Shown here: in pieces, positions 27,469-35,259 of the stretch
Position numbering within the stretch: the first letter of the stretch is position 1
How the letters are laid out: each line of letters opens with the position of its first letter
Source: an uncultured Prevotellaceae bacterium
Lineage (GTDB): Bacteria > Bacteroidota > Bacteroidia > Bacteroidales > Bacteroidaceae
DNA: 64,000 bases
Direction of reading: 5' to 3'
NCBI GenBank assembly: GCA_902776475.1
Contig: CACYQD010000009.1
Coordinates: 107,103 to 171,102 of the forward strand
Position numbers and translations under genes: made by a program
Notes under the pieces: model-generated
Databases searched by the model: none
What the model was told of the DNA's origin: nothing
What the model saw: only the letters and a program-made list of their open reading frames with translations

Positions 27469-29238
27469 ATGAGAAATTATCTTTTGTGCGCGATGTTGCT
27501 CATGGCTGCGGCTGTTCAAGCTGTACCGGCTAAAAGAGTATGGCGCTCTTTCCAGCAAGTTGACGGTACCGCCATCGAATTGATGCAGGTGGGCGACGAG
27601 AACCTTCATTATTATAAGACCAGGGATGATGTGCCTGTGGTAGAAGAGGATAATGCCTTCTACTATGCCCGTAAAGCAGGTTTCTCCATTAAATCCACTG
27701 GCGTCCTTGCCCATGAGCCGGAGAAGCGGGTGGCTGCCGACCATGCCAATATCTGCAGTCTGGAGGAGATCGAGAGTGTGAGGCCTTATGTCCTCCACAA
27801 AGGTCCGAAGCGGATCGGTGAACCAGACCATCCTACCTACACCGGCAAGAAAAAGGGCTTGATCATCCTCGCCAATTTCTCCGACAAGAAATTCTTTGAT
27901 TATAAAGAGGCCGATTTTGGATACGCCACTTGGGAGCGCTATGATGCGCTGGTCAACGAAGAGGGATATACCAATGAGGAGTATGGCGCTATCGGCAGTG
28001 TGCACGACTACTACAGCGATATGAGCTACAACAAGTTCAACCTGACGTTTGATGTCGTCGGCCCTGTTGACTTGACGGATAGTTATTCCCACTATGGTTT
28101 AGGCAAGGACGACCGTTACGCTCCAGATATGATTATTGAATGCTGCAACCTGGTTGATGACGAGGTTGATTTCAATGATTATGACTGGGACGGTGATGGC
28201 GTCGTCGAAGAGGTCTTCGTGCTCTATGCGGGTTATGGCGAGGCCACAGGCGGACCGACCAATGCTGTCTGGCCCCACATGTGGTCGCTCTCCGAGGCTG
28301 CCAAATACTATCCTAATCTGCCAGAAGAGCTGGTGCTTGATGGTGCGACCATCGATATTTATGCCTGCAGCAACGAACTCTATGGATATAGCGGCACAAC
28401 GCAGATGGGTCTTGGCGTCATCTGCCACGAGTTCTCCCACTGTTTAGGACTGCCCGACCTCTATGATACGGGTTATGGCGGAAACTTCGGCATGGGCGAC
28501 TGGGATATCCTTGACAACGGAAGCTACAATGGTCCGATGGGCATCGGATGGGTGCCTGCAGGCTACAGCAGCTATGAGCGCAATTATGCGGGATGGATCA
28601 AGTTTACCGAACTGAAAACTCCCCGCAGGATCATTAATCAAAAACCCCTCAGTGAGCATGGTACGTCCTACATTATTTATAATGATGGCAACCCCAATGA
28701 ATATTATCTGTTGGAAAACCGTAAACAGACGGGTTGGGACCAATATATTCCAGGTGCCGGACTGCTGATCGTCCATGTGGATTATGATCCAGACATCTGG
28801 GCTTCCAACGACGTGAACACCACAGGCGCTTCGAATGACCATCAGCGGTTGACCATCTTCCATGCCAGCAACAGCACACGTGGAGGGCACGATGCTTATC
28901 CTTACAACGGCAATGACTGCCTGACGGATTACTCCACACCGAAATCCTCGCTTTACAATGAGAACACCGATGGGACCAAACTCATGCACAAGCCCATCAC
29001 CGAGATCACCCGCAACGAGGAAACAGGGTATATCTCATTCCTGTTCCGTCCTGACAACAGCGCATTGGATGCCATCGAAGAGGCAACTCTGGATGGTGAT
29101 GGCCTGGTGGATGTCTATACAATCGATGGCGTGAAGGTCGCCTCTCAGGTGAGCGCGGAGCAAGTCCGCCATCTCTCCAAGGGCACCTACGTCGTCAGAA
29201 AACAAGACGGCAGTTCGGTTAAAGTCACTACCAAGTGA
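27469..29238 (+). CDS. M6 family secreted metalloprotease with C-terminal secretion signal
   Basis: Extracellular zinc protease related to immune inhibitor A, 589 aa. A signal peptide (MRNYLLCAMLLMAAAVQA) is followed by a propeptide of about 100 residues, then the catalytic domain starting near KKKGLIILANFSDKKF. The zinc site is HEFSHCLGLPDLYD (residues about 321-334), the extended HExxHxxGxxD consensus, followed by MGDWDIL. The C-terminal 60 residues (LDAIEEATLDGDGLVDVYTIDG... KGTYVVRKQDG) resemble type IX secretion system tails, so the protein is probably released or anchored at the cell surface. Strong promoter upstream and hairpin downstream: a single-gene unit. Possible roles are nutrient acquisition or host/microbe protein degradation. 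Confidence 0.88.
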   Translation: MRNYLLCAMLLMAAAVQAVPAKRVWRSFQQVDGTAIELMQVGDENLHYYKTRDDVPVVEEDNAFYYARKAGFSIKSTGVLAHEPEKRVAADHANICSLEEIESVRPYVLHKGPKRIGEPDHPTYTGKKKGLIILANFSDKKFFDYKEADFGYATWERYDALVNEEGYTNEEYGAIGSVHDYYSDMSYNKFNLTFDVVGPVDLTDSYSHYGLGKDDRYAPDMIIECCNLVDDEVDFNDYDWDGDGVVEEVFVLYAGYGEATGGPTNAVWPHMWSLSEAAKYYPNLPEELVLDGATIDIYACSNELYGYSGTTQMGLGVICHEFSHCLGLPDLYDTGYGGNFGMGDWDILDNGSYNGPMGIGWVPAGYSSYERNYAGWIKFTELKTPRRIINQKPLSEHGTSYIIYNDGNPNEYYLLENRKQTGWDQYIPGAGLLIVHVDYDPDIWASNDVNTTGASNDHQRLTIFHASNSTRGGHDAYPYNGNDCLTDYSTPKSSLYNENTDGTKLMHKPITEITRNEETGYISFLFRPDNSALDAIEEATLDGDGLVDVYTIDGVKVASQVSAEQVRHLSKGTYVVRKQDGSSVKVTTK

Positions 29239-29251
29239 TAACAGATATCAG

Positions 29252-29302
29252 CAGGGCATCTCAGTTCGCTCATTCAGGGACTGATGTGCCCTGTTAATTT
29301 TA
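29252..29302 (+). terminator. Terminator hairpin of the M6 protease gene
   Basis: CAGGGCA pairs with TGCCCTG and, after a small internal loop, TCAGT with ACTGA (29252-29265 with 29280-29293); the tail TTAATTTTAG is only moderately T-rich. Confidence 0.5.
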
Positions 29303-29355
29303 GTTAAAGTTGAGATTCAGGATAAAAAATGATGTCCATCTCAAAAAAAAAGTGA

Positions 29356-29363
29356 TACCTTTG
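29356..29363 (+). promoter_or_regulatory. Promoter -7 box for rpsP
   Basis: TACCTTTG, a full TAnnTTTG match, 57 bases before the S16 start codon; no TTTG at -33. Confidence 0.5.
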
Positions 29364-29420
29364 CAGCCGCTATTACGAGATAGTAGCATTTAATTCAAAC
29401 CAAATTAATTATTTTTATCA

Positions 29421-29939
29421 ATGGCAACAAAAATCAGATTGCAGCGTCGGGGACGCAAGGGCTATGCTTTCTACAGCATTGTCATCGCCGATGCTAGAGC
29501 ACCACGTGATGGTAAATTTACTGAGAAGATTGGTACTTACAATCCTAACACCAATCCTGCTACTGTGGATTTGAATTTCGAGCGCGCACTCCACTGGGTC
29601 GAGACCGGTGCACAGCCGACCGACACCGTGCGCAACATCCTCAGCCATGAGGGCGTCTACCTGATGAAGCACCTCCTCGGTGGTGTGAAGAAGGGCGCTT
29701 TCGACGAGGCAGAGGCTCAGAAGCGTTTCGATGCATGGAAAGAGTCAAAAGTGAAGGGCGACGACAAAGTCCGCAACGAGATGGCTAAGGCAAAGAAGGA
29801 CGCTTATGAGAAGGAACTGAAGGCTGAGAAGGCTATCAACGAGGCTATCGCCAAGAAGGTGGCTGAGAAGAAGGCCGCTGCCGCCGCTGCTGAGGCTGAA
29901 GCTCCCGCAGAGGCTGAAGAGGCTCCCGCAGAGGCTTAA
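29421..29939 (+). CDS. rpsP: 30S ribosomal protein S16 with long C-terminal tail
   Basis: Component of the small ribosomal subunit. Residues 1-80 are the S16 core ([20 protein letters not shown], then the block [21 protein letters not shown]). S16 is usually 80-90 aa; here a 90-residue tail rich in K, E and A follows and ends in an acidic Ala/Glu/Pro stretch, as is common in Bacteroidetes homologues. It is transcribed alone between its own -7 box and a strong terminator at 29962-29990. Confidence 0.97.
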   Translation: MATKIRLQRRGRKGYAFYSIVIADARAPRDGKFTEKIGTYNPNTNPATVDLNFERALHWVETGAQPTDTVRNILSHEGVYLMKHLLGGVKKGAFDEAEAQKRFDAWKESKVKGDDKVRNEMAKAKKDAYEKELKAEKAINEAIAKKVAEKKAAAAAAEAEAPAEAEEAPAEA

Positions 29940-29961
29940 TTCATCCCAAAAGGTAAAATCG

Positions 29962-29990
29962 TGCCGGAAATTATTTTCCGGCATTTTTTG
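29962..29990 (+). terminator. Intrinsic terminator of rpsP
   Basis: Perfect 9-bp stem TGCCGGAAA/TTTCCGGCA with loop TTAT, followed by six T (29984-29989). Confidence 0.9.
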
Positions 29991-30045
29991 TGCTTTAGAG
30001 AAATATACCATTCAACTTTCTCAAGTTGAAAGGAGTGTAAGAGCA

Positions 30046-30076
30046 AAAAAAAGGCCGAAACACCAAAGGTGTCGGC
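30046..30076 (-). terminator. Intrinsic terminator of the small membrane protein gene
   Basis: On the minus strand, GCCGA-CACC pairs with GGTG-TCGGC around a TTT loop with a two-base bulge, followed by a T run (30046-30052 on the plus strand are A). It supports real transcription of the 64-aa gene upstream. Confidence 0.65.
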
Positions 30077-30105
30077 AGAAGAGGCAAAGAAGAGGTTTGA
30101 GAGGC

Positions 30106-30300
30106 TTATAGGCCATCAGTGTTAACATTGCTGCTGCCAGCCATGCCACAGAATTCCAGAATGACAATAGACCCCCATAATCCGATGAGGGTGTATCTAC
30201 ACCAATCAGACATAGAGTCTTCAAACAGCCAGGAATAAGTATAAAGCCCAATAATGGCGCATAATATAATGGCTCCTATAGTCAGTCCAACTTTAATCAT
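30106..30300 (-). CDS. Small hydrophobic membrane protein, unknown
   Basis: 64 aa, not recognised. The start ATG is at 30298-30300. Two hydrophobic segments can be seen, VGLTIGAIILCAIIGLYTYSW (residues about 4-24) and LIGLWGSIVILEFCGMAG (about 38-55), joined by an acidic loop (FEDSMSDW), which suggests a hairpin membrane protein. A well-formed terminator 30 bases downstream indicates a dedicated transcript. A second minus-strand frame (30021-30251) overlaps it but lacks these features. Confidence 0.5.
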   Translation of the reverse strand: MIKVGLTIGAIILCAIIGLYTYSWLFEDSMSDWCRYTLIGLWGSIVILEFCGMAGSSNVNTDGL

Positions 30301-30383
30301 ATTCTGTAAAGCTTAATTATACATTGCGAATATAATCAATAATTCAATAAGTTGTATCTGATTTAATCAAAAAAAACTGAAAT

Positions 30384-30545
30384 ATGTCGAAAAACATAAA
30401 ATTTAACATACAACTTACAATTGACGGGAAGAAACAAATCGTCAGCGCGGCTATGAGTGTCCAGGAATTGGCCCGGAATCTCAATTCAGCAAGGACTAAT
30501 GGCGACCTCTTAAGAAATTCCCTTCTTAGGAGTGTAGGAGTATAG
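30384..30545 (+). pseudogene. Short fragment resembling the N terminus of a phage tape-measure protein
   Basis: 53-codon frame starting MSKNIKFNIQLTIDGKKQIV and continuing AAMSVQELARNLNSAR. The start resembles the first 40-50 residues of tail tape-measure proteins in Bacteroidetes prophages (a short beta strand with a DGK turn, then a Q/N-rich helix), which are normally around 1000 aa. It ends in an 8-bp repeat (TAGGAGTG) that supplies the stop codon. The similarity is from memory of the family pattern, not from a search. It could also be a small unrelated gene. Confidence 0.3.
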
Positions 30546-30550
30546 GAGTG
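30527..30550. repeat. Three tandem 8-bp repeats
   Basis: TAGGAGTG, TAGGAGTA, TAGGAGTG back to back, at the end of the truncated frame. In all reading frames the repeats introduce TAG stops. Confidence 0.6.
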
Positions 30551-30598
30551 TAGACATTACTCTTGCAAGTCATATGTGTGGTTGTTGAACGAAAATGA

Positions 30599-31714
30599 TT
30601 AGACGCCAAGAATGCTGGTATAGAAATCGTCATACCGCTGTGCCACGCTGATGTATTCATGGTGGCGGCGCACATATTCGATGCTGTCTTTTTTCAACTG
30701 GGCGATGCGTTCAGGATGCCCCGCCAGGTATTCCAGGGCTTCCACCACATTTTGGCGGTCGGGTTCGACATTGATGATGGGGCGCAGCTCATGTTCTCCG
30801 AGCAGGTCATAATGTTCCGGCTCGCCGCCGCCGATGCAGATGATGCCTTTCGACATGGCGAGGAGGGAGTTCATCGACGGGGTATAGCTGTAGAGCTGGT
30901 CGAGGATGGCATCTGAACCATCCATCATCTCCTGATATTGTTTGAAAGGCACCGACCGGGCGATGCGGAGTTCCACTTGTTCGGGATGCCTCTTGGCCAC
31001 TTCCTCTGCGGCGGAGAGCATCACGTCGGTGCCTTTGTAGGCGCTGCGCGCCTCGTTGATGCCGATAAAAAGGCGCAGTTTCCTGTTGGAGAACGAGGGG
31101 ACTGGCTGCTTCGGCATTTCTATGGGGTAGGGGATGTAGGTGGTCTTCTCTGGGAAAGCGGGACGGTAGCATACCCAATATTCGTATAATCCGGCCACGA
31201 TGCCATTGCAGGTGTCGGCCACGTGGCGGTTGAGCCGTTCTTTGGCCGTGTCGAGCCAGTCAGCGCGCTCGCGCAGGGCATCTGGATTGTCCCGTAGTTG
31301 GTCGCCGATATTGAAATCGCTGTATCGCAGCGGCTTTTGTTCCATACAGGTGCGCACCCAGTAGCTGTCCATGCCGAATGCGCCGAGCACGACACACCGG
31401 TTGTGGCGCCTGAGATAGTCATAGATGGAGAAGATGCGCTCTGCCTTGAGTTCCACGAACTGGGGGTTGATGAGCTGCACCACATCGTAGCCTGTCCATC
31501 TGGGCAATTGCGTCATCAGTTTGGTCATGAGCGACAAACCTCCCCATTTTCCGGGTTTGCGCGCCAAATCGATGTCGCGGGGGTAGTCTTTCCAGAAATC
31601 CCCGTTGGAAGCCACCACAACCTCATGTCCCAAGGCCCTGAGTCCTTTGGCGAGTGTGGCGTGCACGTTGCTGTATTCACCGATGAGGAGGATGCGCATG
31701 GTCGTTGATCTCAT
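30599..31714 (-). CDS. Glycosyltransferase, family 4-like (GT-B fold)
   Basis: 371 aa, probably a retaining GT-B transferase of a surface polysaccharide pathway. The start at 31712-31714 overlaps the stop of the upstream glycosyltransferase in an ATGA junction, indicating translational coupling; ATG 31699 is an alternative. The N-terminal Rossmann strand is MRILLIGEYSNVHATLAKGL (a Gly-rich acceptor loop); the C-terminal nucleotide-binding half includes RLFIGINEARSAYKGTDVM and the block YSYTPSMNSLLAMSKGIICIGGGEPEHYDLL, with the EPEHYD element in place of the classical EX7E motif. It is the last gene of a three-gene operon reading leftward. Confidence 0.78.
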   Translation of the reverse strand: MRSTTMRILLIGEYSNVHATLAKGLRALGHEVVVASNGDFWKDYPRDIDLARKPGKWGGLSLMTKLMTQLPRWTGYDVVQLINPQFVELKAERIFSIYDYLRRHNRCVVLGAFGMDSYWVRTCMEQKPLRYSDFNIGDQLRDNPDALRERADWLDTAKERLNRHVADTCNGIVAGLYEYWVCYRPAFPEKTTYIPYPIEMPKQPVPSFSNRKLRLFIGINEARSAYKGTDVMLSAAEEVAKRHPEQVELRIARSVPFKQYQEMMDGSDAILDQLYSYTPSMNSLLAMSKGIICIGGGEPEHYDLLGEHELRPIINVEPDRQNVVEALEYLAGHPERIAQLKKDSIEYVRRHHEYISVAQRYDDFYTSILGV

Positions 31715-32682
31715 TTCAGGACCATGCACAGCAGTCGCCGACCGCTACGGGTGCTGCTGATGCGCCTGAACCACTTGTATTTCTGGGTGTAATCCTTGTC
31801 GGAGAGGGGGAACAAGCCTTTCTGGGTCAGTTCCTCGACGCATTGTTCCAGGAACCGTCCGTTATGTGTCAGCGTGATGACATTGTAGAGATAGTCCATC
31901 GTCAGTTGATCAATGCGGCGCTGCAAAGCTTCCCTGTCGGCCGTCGGCAGCGTGTCGGTGCGCTCTGCCAGGCGGTAGAGCACTCCCTTGGTGTCCTCCA
32001 AACGTCTCTTCACCCATTCCTTGTCGTCCTTGTGGGTGATGGAATGGCCGCGGTCGCGGTAGAAATAGGCTTTCGCATTGGTCGAGTACACCTTCTCGGC
32101 ACGGAGGAAGAGTTCTGGCGTGAATTCCTCGTCTTCATGTAGGATGCCTGAGGTGAAGCGCAGATTGACCAGTGTTTTCTTCCTGAAGATATAGCCGCAG
32201 GCAGAGGCACGCAGGTTGTTGTGCCGCATGTACTCGGCACCCTCCATCGGTCCCTCACATTCCACTGTCATGTCGCGCTCAACCTTGTCCGACAGGTGGA
32301 AAGCCACGATGTCGGGGTCGTTTTGGCGCACGATGTTGAGGCATTGCTCATAGATGCTGGTGTTGAGCAGGTCGTCACCATCGACAAACTGGATGAACGT
32401 GCCCCGGCACGCCTCGATCCCGAGGTTGCGGGCCGCACTGAGTCCTTGGTTGGTCTGTCGGATGTAGGTGATGTCGTCGAGTTTGGTGCCTAAGGAGTCG
32501 AGAGGACTGTGGTCCGAACCATCGTCGATGACGATAATTTCCCTTTCCTGCTTGTCGAGTTGGAGCGCGAGAATGCTGTCCAGACAGGCGTTGAGCAAGT
32601 CGGGCGTCAGGTTGTAATAGGTGATGATGAAACTGATCAGCGGCGGGTTTTCGCTGGCAGGACGGTTCGGTGTAATTTGCAT
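31711..32682 (-). CDS. Family 2 glycosyltransferase
   Basis: GT-A fold transferase, 323 aa. The N-terminal strand is PLISFIITYYN, the nucleotide site IIVIDDGSDHSPL, the DxD-type metal motif FVDGDD (residues about 107-112), and the catalytic-base region LHEDEEFTPELFLRA. About 100 C-terminal residues form helices without membrane spans. The start ATG (32680-32682) lies inside the preceding gene, so 46 bases are read in two frames, a large overlap for adjacent glycosyltransferase genes; the conserved domain begins at residue 14, so a later start cannot be excluded. Acceptor and donor are unknown. Confidence 0.85.
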   Translation of the reverse strand: MQITPNRPASENPPLISFIITYYNLTPDLLNACLDSILALQLDKQEREIIVIDDGSDHSPLDSLGTKLDDITYIRQTNQGLSAARNLGIEACRGTFIQFVDGDDLLNTSIYEQCLNIVRQNDPDIVAFHLSDKVERDMTVECEGPMEGAEYMRHNNLRASACGYIFRKKTLVNLRFTSGILHEDEEFTPELFLRAEKVYSTNAKAYFYRDRGHSITHKDDKEWVKRRLEDTKGVLYRLAERTDTLPTADREALQRRIDQLTMDYLYNVITLTHNGRFLEQCVEELTQKGLFPLSDKDYTQKYKWFRRISSTRSGRRLLCMVLK

Positions 32683-33569
32683 AGATTCTTGATTCCTAAT
32701 AGTTTGAGCATCCTGAGTTTGGTCTTGGTCTTCGAACCCACTGGCAAATGTTTGATGGCCCCGGAAGTCAGTCGGGGAGTGGGCAGGATAGGGTCGTGGC
32801 GGGTCTGCCTGTAAACATCGAGTTGGATGTTGAGCACATGGCAGTAGTATTCACTGATCTCTTCGTTCATGCCAAGGTGCGCTAATTGCCTCACATGGGC
32901 GTCGAGCAGGTCGGACAGTCCGTTGACTCCGGGATTGCGTGTAATTCCGAAAGGATTGCCACAGTAGTAATACATGCCTTCCTCCGTGGTGACCACGAGA
33001 CGGGCCTTGTCGAGGAGCAAGGGCAGTATGTGAGCATCTTCAAACAAACGGTTCTTTGGGAAACGGACCCCTTCGAACAACCGCCTGACGTAGATTTTGT
33101 TCCAGGCGTAGGTGTGGGTGTAGGCTTTCCCCTTGAGCCAGTAGTCACGCATGTCGTGGTATTCGTGAGCACCAAACTTCACCAACCGTTGGTCGGGTTC
33201 CCCGTAATGCCAGTAGAACGGGTATTCCAGAATGTCGTAGTCGGGGTGTGCGCTGAGCCTTGTCATGAGGATCGACAGGGTGTTGTCGCCAAGGAAATCA
33301 TCGCTGTCAACGAAGGTGATGTAGTCACCGCGCGCAATGTCGATGCCTGCGTTGCGGGCTGACGGCAAACCTTGGTTGGTCTGGTGGATGACATGGATGC
33401 GGTCGTCGCGTGAGGCATAATCGTCACAGATGGCTCCCGAACGGTCGGGGGAACCATCGTCGATGAGAATCATCTCATAATCGGAGAATGACTGTTTGAG
33501 TATGCTGTCGATGCAGCGCGACAAGGTCTTCTCCACGTCATATACCGGGACGATAATGCTCAGCTTCAT
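32637..33569 (-). CDS. Family 2 glycosyltransferase
   Basis: First gene of the leftward operon, 310 aa. The canonical family start is MKLSIIVPVYDVEKTLSRCI, then LIDDGSPDRSG, the block TNQGLPSARNAGID, the metal motif FVDSDDF, and the acidic base region NRLFEDAHILPLLL. The C terminus is basic (KTKTKLRMLKLLG), suggesting contact with the membrane surface. Its promoter region is shared with the divergent flippase gene; a minus-strand -7 box TAATTTTG lies at 33633-33640. It overlaps the next gene by 46 bases. Confidence 0.88.
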   Translation of the reverse strand: MKLSIIVPVYDVEKTLSRCIDSILKQSFSDYEMILIDDGSPDRSGAICDDYASRDDRIHVIHQTNQGLPSARNAGIDIARGDYITFVDSDDFLGDNTLSILMTRLSAHPDYDILEYPFYWHYGEPDQRLVKFGAHEYHDMRDYWLKGKAYTHTYAWNKIYVRRLFEGVRFPKNRLFEDAHILPLLLDKARLVVTTEEGMYYYCGNPFGITRNPGVNGLSDLLDAHVRQLAHLGMNEEISEYYCHVLNIQLDVYRQTRHDPILPTPRLTSGAIKHLPVGSKTKTKLRMLKLLGIKNLCKLHRTVLPAKTRR

Positions 33570-33632
33570 CCTTTTACTTTTTCTTCTCCATTTTCAGTGG
33601 AATCCATTTCAGACGGACTTGGTATTAGCTTG

Positions 33633-33640
33633 CAAAATTA
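33633..33640 (-). promoter_or_regulatory. Promoter -7 box for the three-gene glycosyltransferase operon
   Basis: TAATTTTG on the minus strand, 64 bases before the ATG at 33569, inside the 193-bp divergent spacer with the flippase gene. Confidence 0.5.
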
Positions 33641-33762
33641 AGATAAAAAATCCGATTACGGGTTATTGTCTTGACAAAAAATCATTTTTGGCGCAAGATT
33701 CGTCAACTTCATGGGGCTCCGACAAAATAAATAACGTATTTTTACGTTTTGTAACAAAATAT

Positions 33763-35259
33763 ATGAAAAAGACAGATAAGACCATAGGTTATTCCCACGT
33801 ACTCAAATACACGGGCCTTTTTGGAGGAGTGCAGGGAATCAACATCCTGGTGGGTATCGTGCGCAACAAACTGGTTGCATTGATTCTCGGACCTGCCGGC
33901 ATGGGTCTTATCTCACTCTTCAATTCCACCATCAACCTGCTCTCCAACGCCACCAATCTCGGCATCTCGATGAGTGCCGTGAAAAACATCTCGGAAGCCT
34001 ATGACAACGGCGACGAGGCGACCATGCGGCGCATTGTCAGGATGGTCAGGTCGTGGAGCCTGCTCACAGCCCTCTTCGGCGTGTTGCTCTGTATCGTGCT
34101 CAGTTCGCTGCTCAGCAAATGGACATTTGGCTGGGGCAACCACACGCTGCATTTCATCTTGCTCTCGCCCGTCGTGGGTATCATGGCGGTCACAGGAGGA
34201 GAGATGGCGGTGCTCAAGGGTGTCAGGAAACTGAGAAGTCTGGCTGTCATCTCGGTCTGCAATGTCTTGGCGGCACTCATCACCTCCGTGCCGCTGTATT
34301 ATTTCTTTGGCGAGGCAGCCATCGTTCCCTCATTGCTCATCATGGCCTTGGCGCAGATGCTGCTCACAATAGGCTATTCATACAAAGTGTTCCCTCCGGA
34401 CCTGTCGTTTGAGCGGTCGAATCTCGACGAGGGGATGAGCATGGTGAGACTGGGCATCGCCTTCGTCCTGGCTGGCATCCTCGGCAGCGGTGCCGAGTTT
34501 GTCATCCGTTCGTTTCTCAACTACACGTCGTCGCTGGAGACGGTGGGTCTATACAGTGCAGGCTATATGATGACGATGACCTACGCCGGAATGGTGTTCT
34601 CCGCCATGGAGACCGATTTTTTCCCCAGGCTCTCCGCGTCACACACGTTGGCCACGACCTCCAGCACCATTGTCAACCGACAGATCGAGGTGTCTTTCCT
34701 CTTGGTGTCGCCGTTGCTGGTGTTCTTCACCATCGCCTTGCCCATCCTCATGCCTTTGCTCTACAGCGGTAAGTTCACACCGGTCATCGGCATGATGCAG
34801 GTCACCGTGTTTGCCATGTATTTCCGCGCCATCAAGTTGCCCATGGCCTACCTGCCTTTGGCCAAGGGCGACTCCCGCTCCTATCTCTTGTTGGAGGCCA
34901 TCTACGATGTGCTGATCGTGGTAGCCGTGATGTTGGCCTTCCCCAGGTGGGGACTGCTGGGATGCGGTGTCGCCATCACCGTTGTGGGTATCATCGACTT
35001 TTTGGTCATCTTGGTCTATACCCGGCTGAAGTACGGCTACCACATGTCGTGCCGGGTGAGGCTCTATGCGATGCTGCAGTTGCCCTTTGGCATACTGGCC
35101 TACCTGGTCACCTTCATCCGCAATCCCTGGGCTTACTGGAGTATCGGTATCTTGCTGGGATGTGCGAGTCTGATGGTCTCCATCCAGATATTGAGAAAGA
35201 AAACCACCCTTTGGCAGTCGCTCAAGGCCAGGGTGCTGAGGAGGTTCGGCCATGAGTAA
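33763..35259 (+). CDS. Polysaccharide flippase (Wzx/MATE-like oligosaccharide exporter)
   Basis: Integral membrane protein of 498 aa with about 12-14 hydrophobic spans, of the MOP superfamily; moves lipid-linked oligosaccharide units across the inner membrane. The start is the ATG at 33763 (MKKTDKTIGYSHVLKYTGLF), because the upstream extension of the frame lies inside the oppositely oriented glycosyltransferase. The block GGVQGINILVGIVRNKLVALILGPAGMG (residues about 22-49) is typical of WzxE/RfbX-like proteins that sit beside glycosyltransferases. It overlaps the next glycosyltransferase by eight bases, so the two form an operon. Confidence 0.85.
   Translation: MKKTDKTIGYSHVLKYTGLFGGVQGINILVGIVRNKLVALILGPAGMGLISLFNSTINLLSNATNLGISMSAVKNISEAYDNGDEATMRRIVRMVRSWSLLTALFGVLLCIVLSSLLSKWTFGWGNHTLHFILLSPVVGIMAVTGGEMAVLKGVRKLRSLAVISVCNVLAALITSVPLYYFFGEAAIVPSLLIMALAQMLLTIGYSYKVFPPDLSFERSNLDEGMSMVRLGIAFVLAGILGSGAEFVIRSFLNYTSSLETVGLYSAGYMMTMTYAGMVFSAMETDFFPRLSASHTLATTSSTIVNRQIEVSFLLVSPLLVFFTIALPILMPLLYSGKFTPVIGMMQVTVFAMYFRAIKLPMAYLPLAKGDSRSYLLLEAIYDVLIVVAVMLAFPRWGLLGCGVAITVVGIIDFLVILVYTRLKYGYHMSCRVRLYAMLQLPFGILAYLVTFIRNPWAYWSIGILLGCASLMVSIQILRKKTTLWQSLKARVLRRFGHE

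Noticed and set aside
30021-30251. 76-codon minus-strand frame overlapping the small membrane protein
   Set aside because: It runs through the terminator at 30046-30076; the 64-aa frame ends before it and has better membrane topology.
33496-33762. Extended N terminus of the flippase
   Set aside because: It would overlap the divergent glycosyltransferase start and its promoter; the family N terminus begins at 33763.
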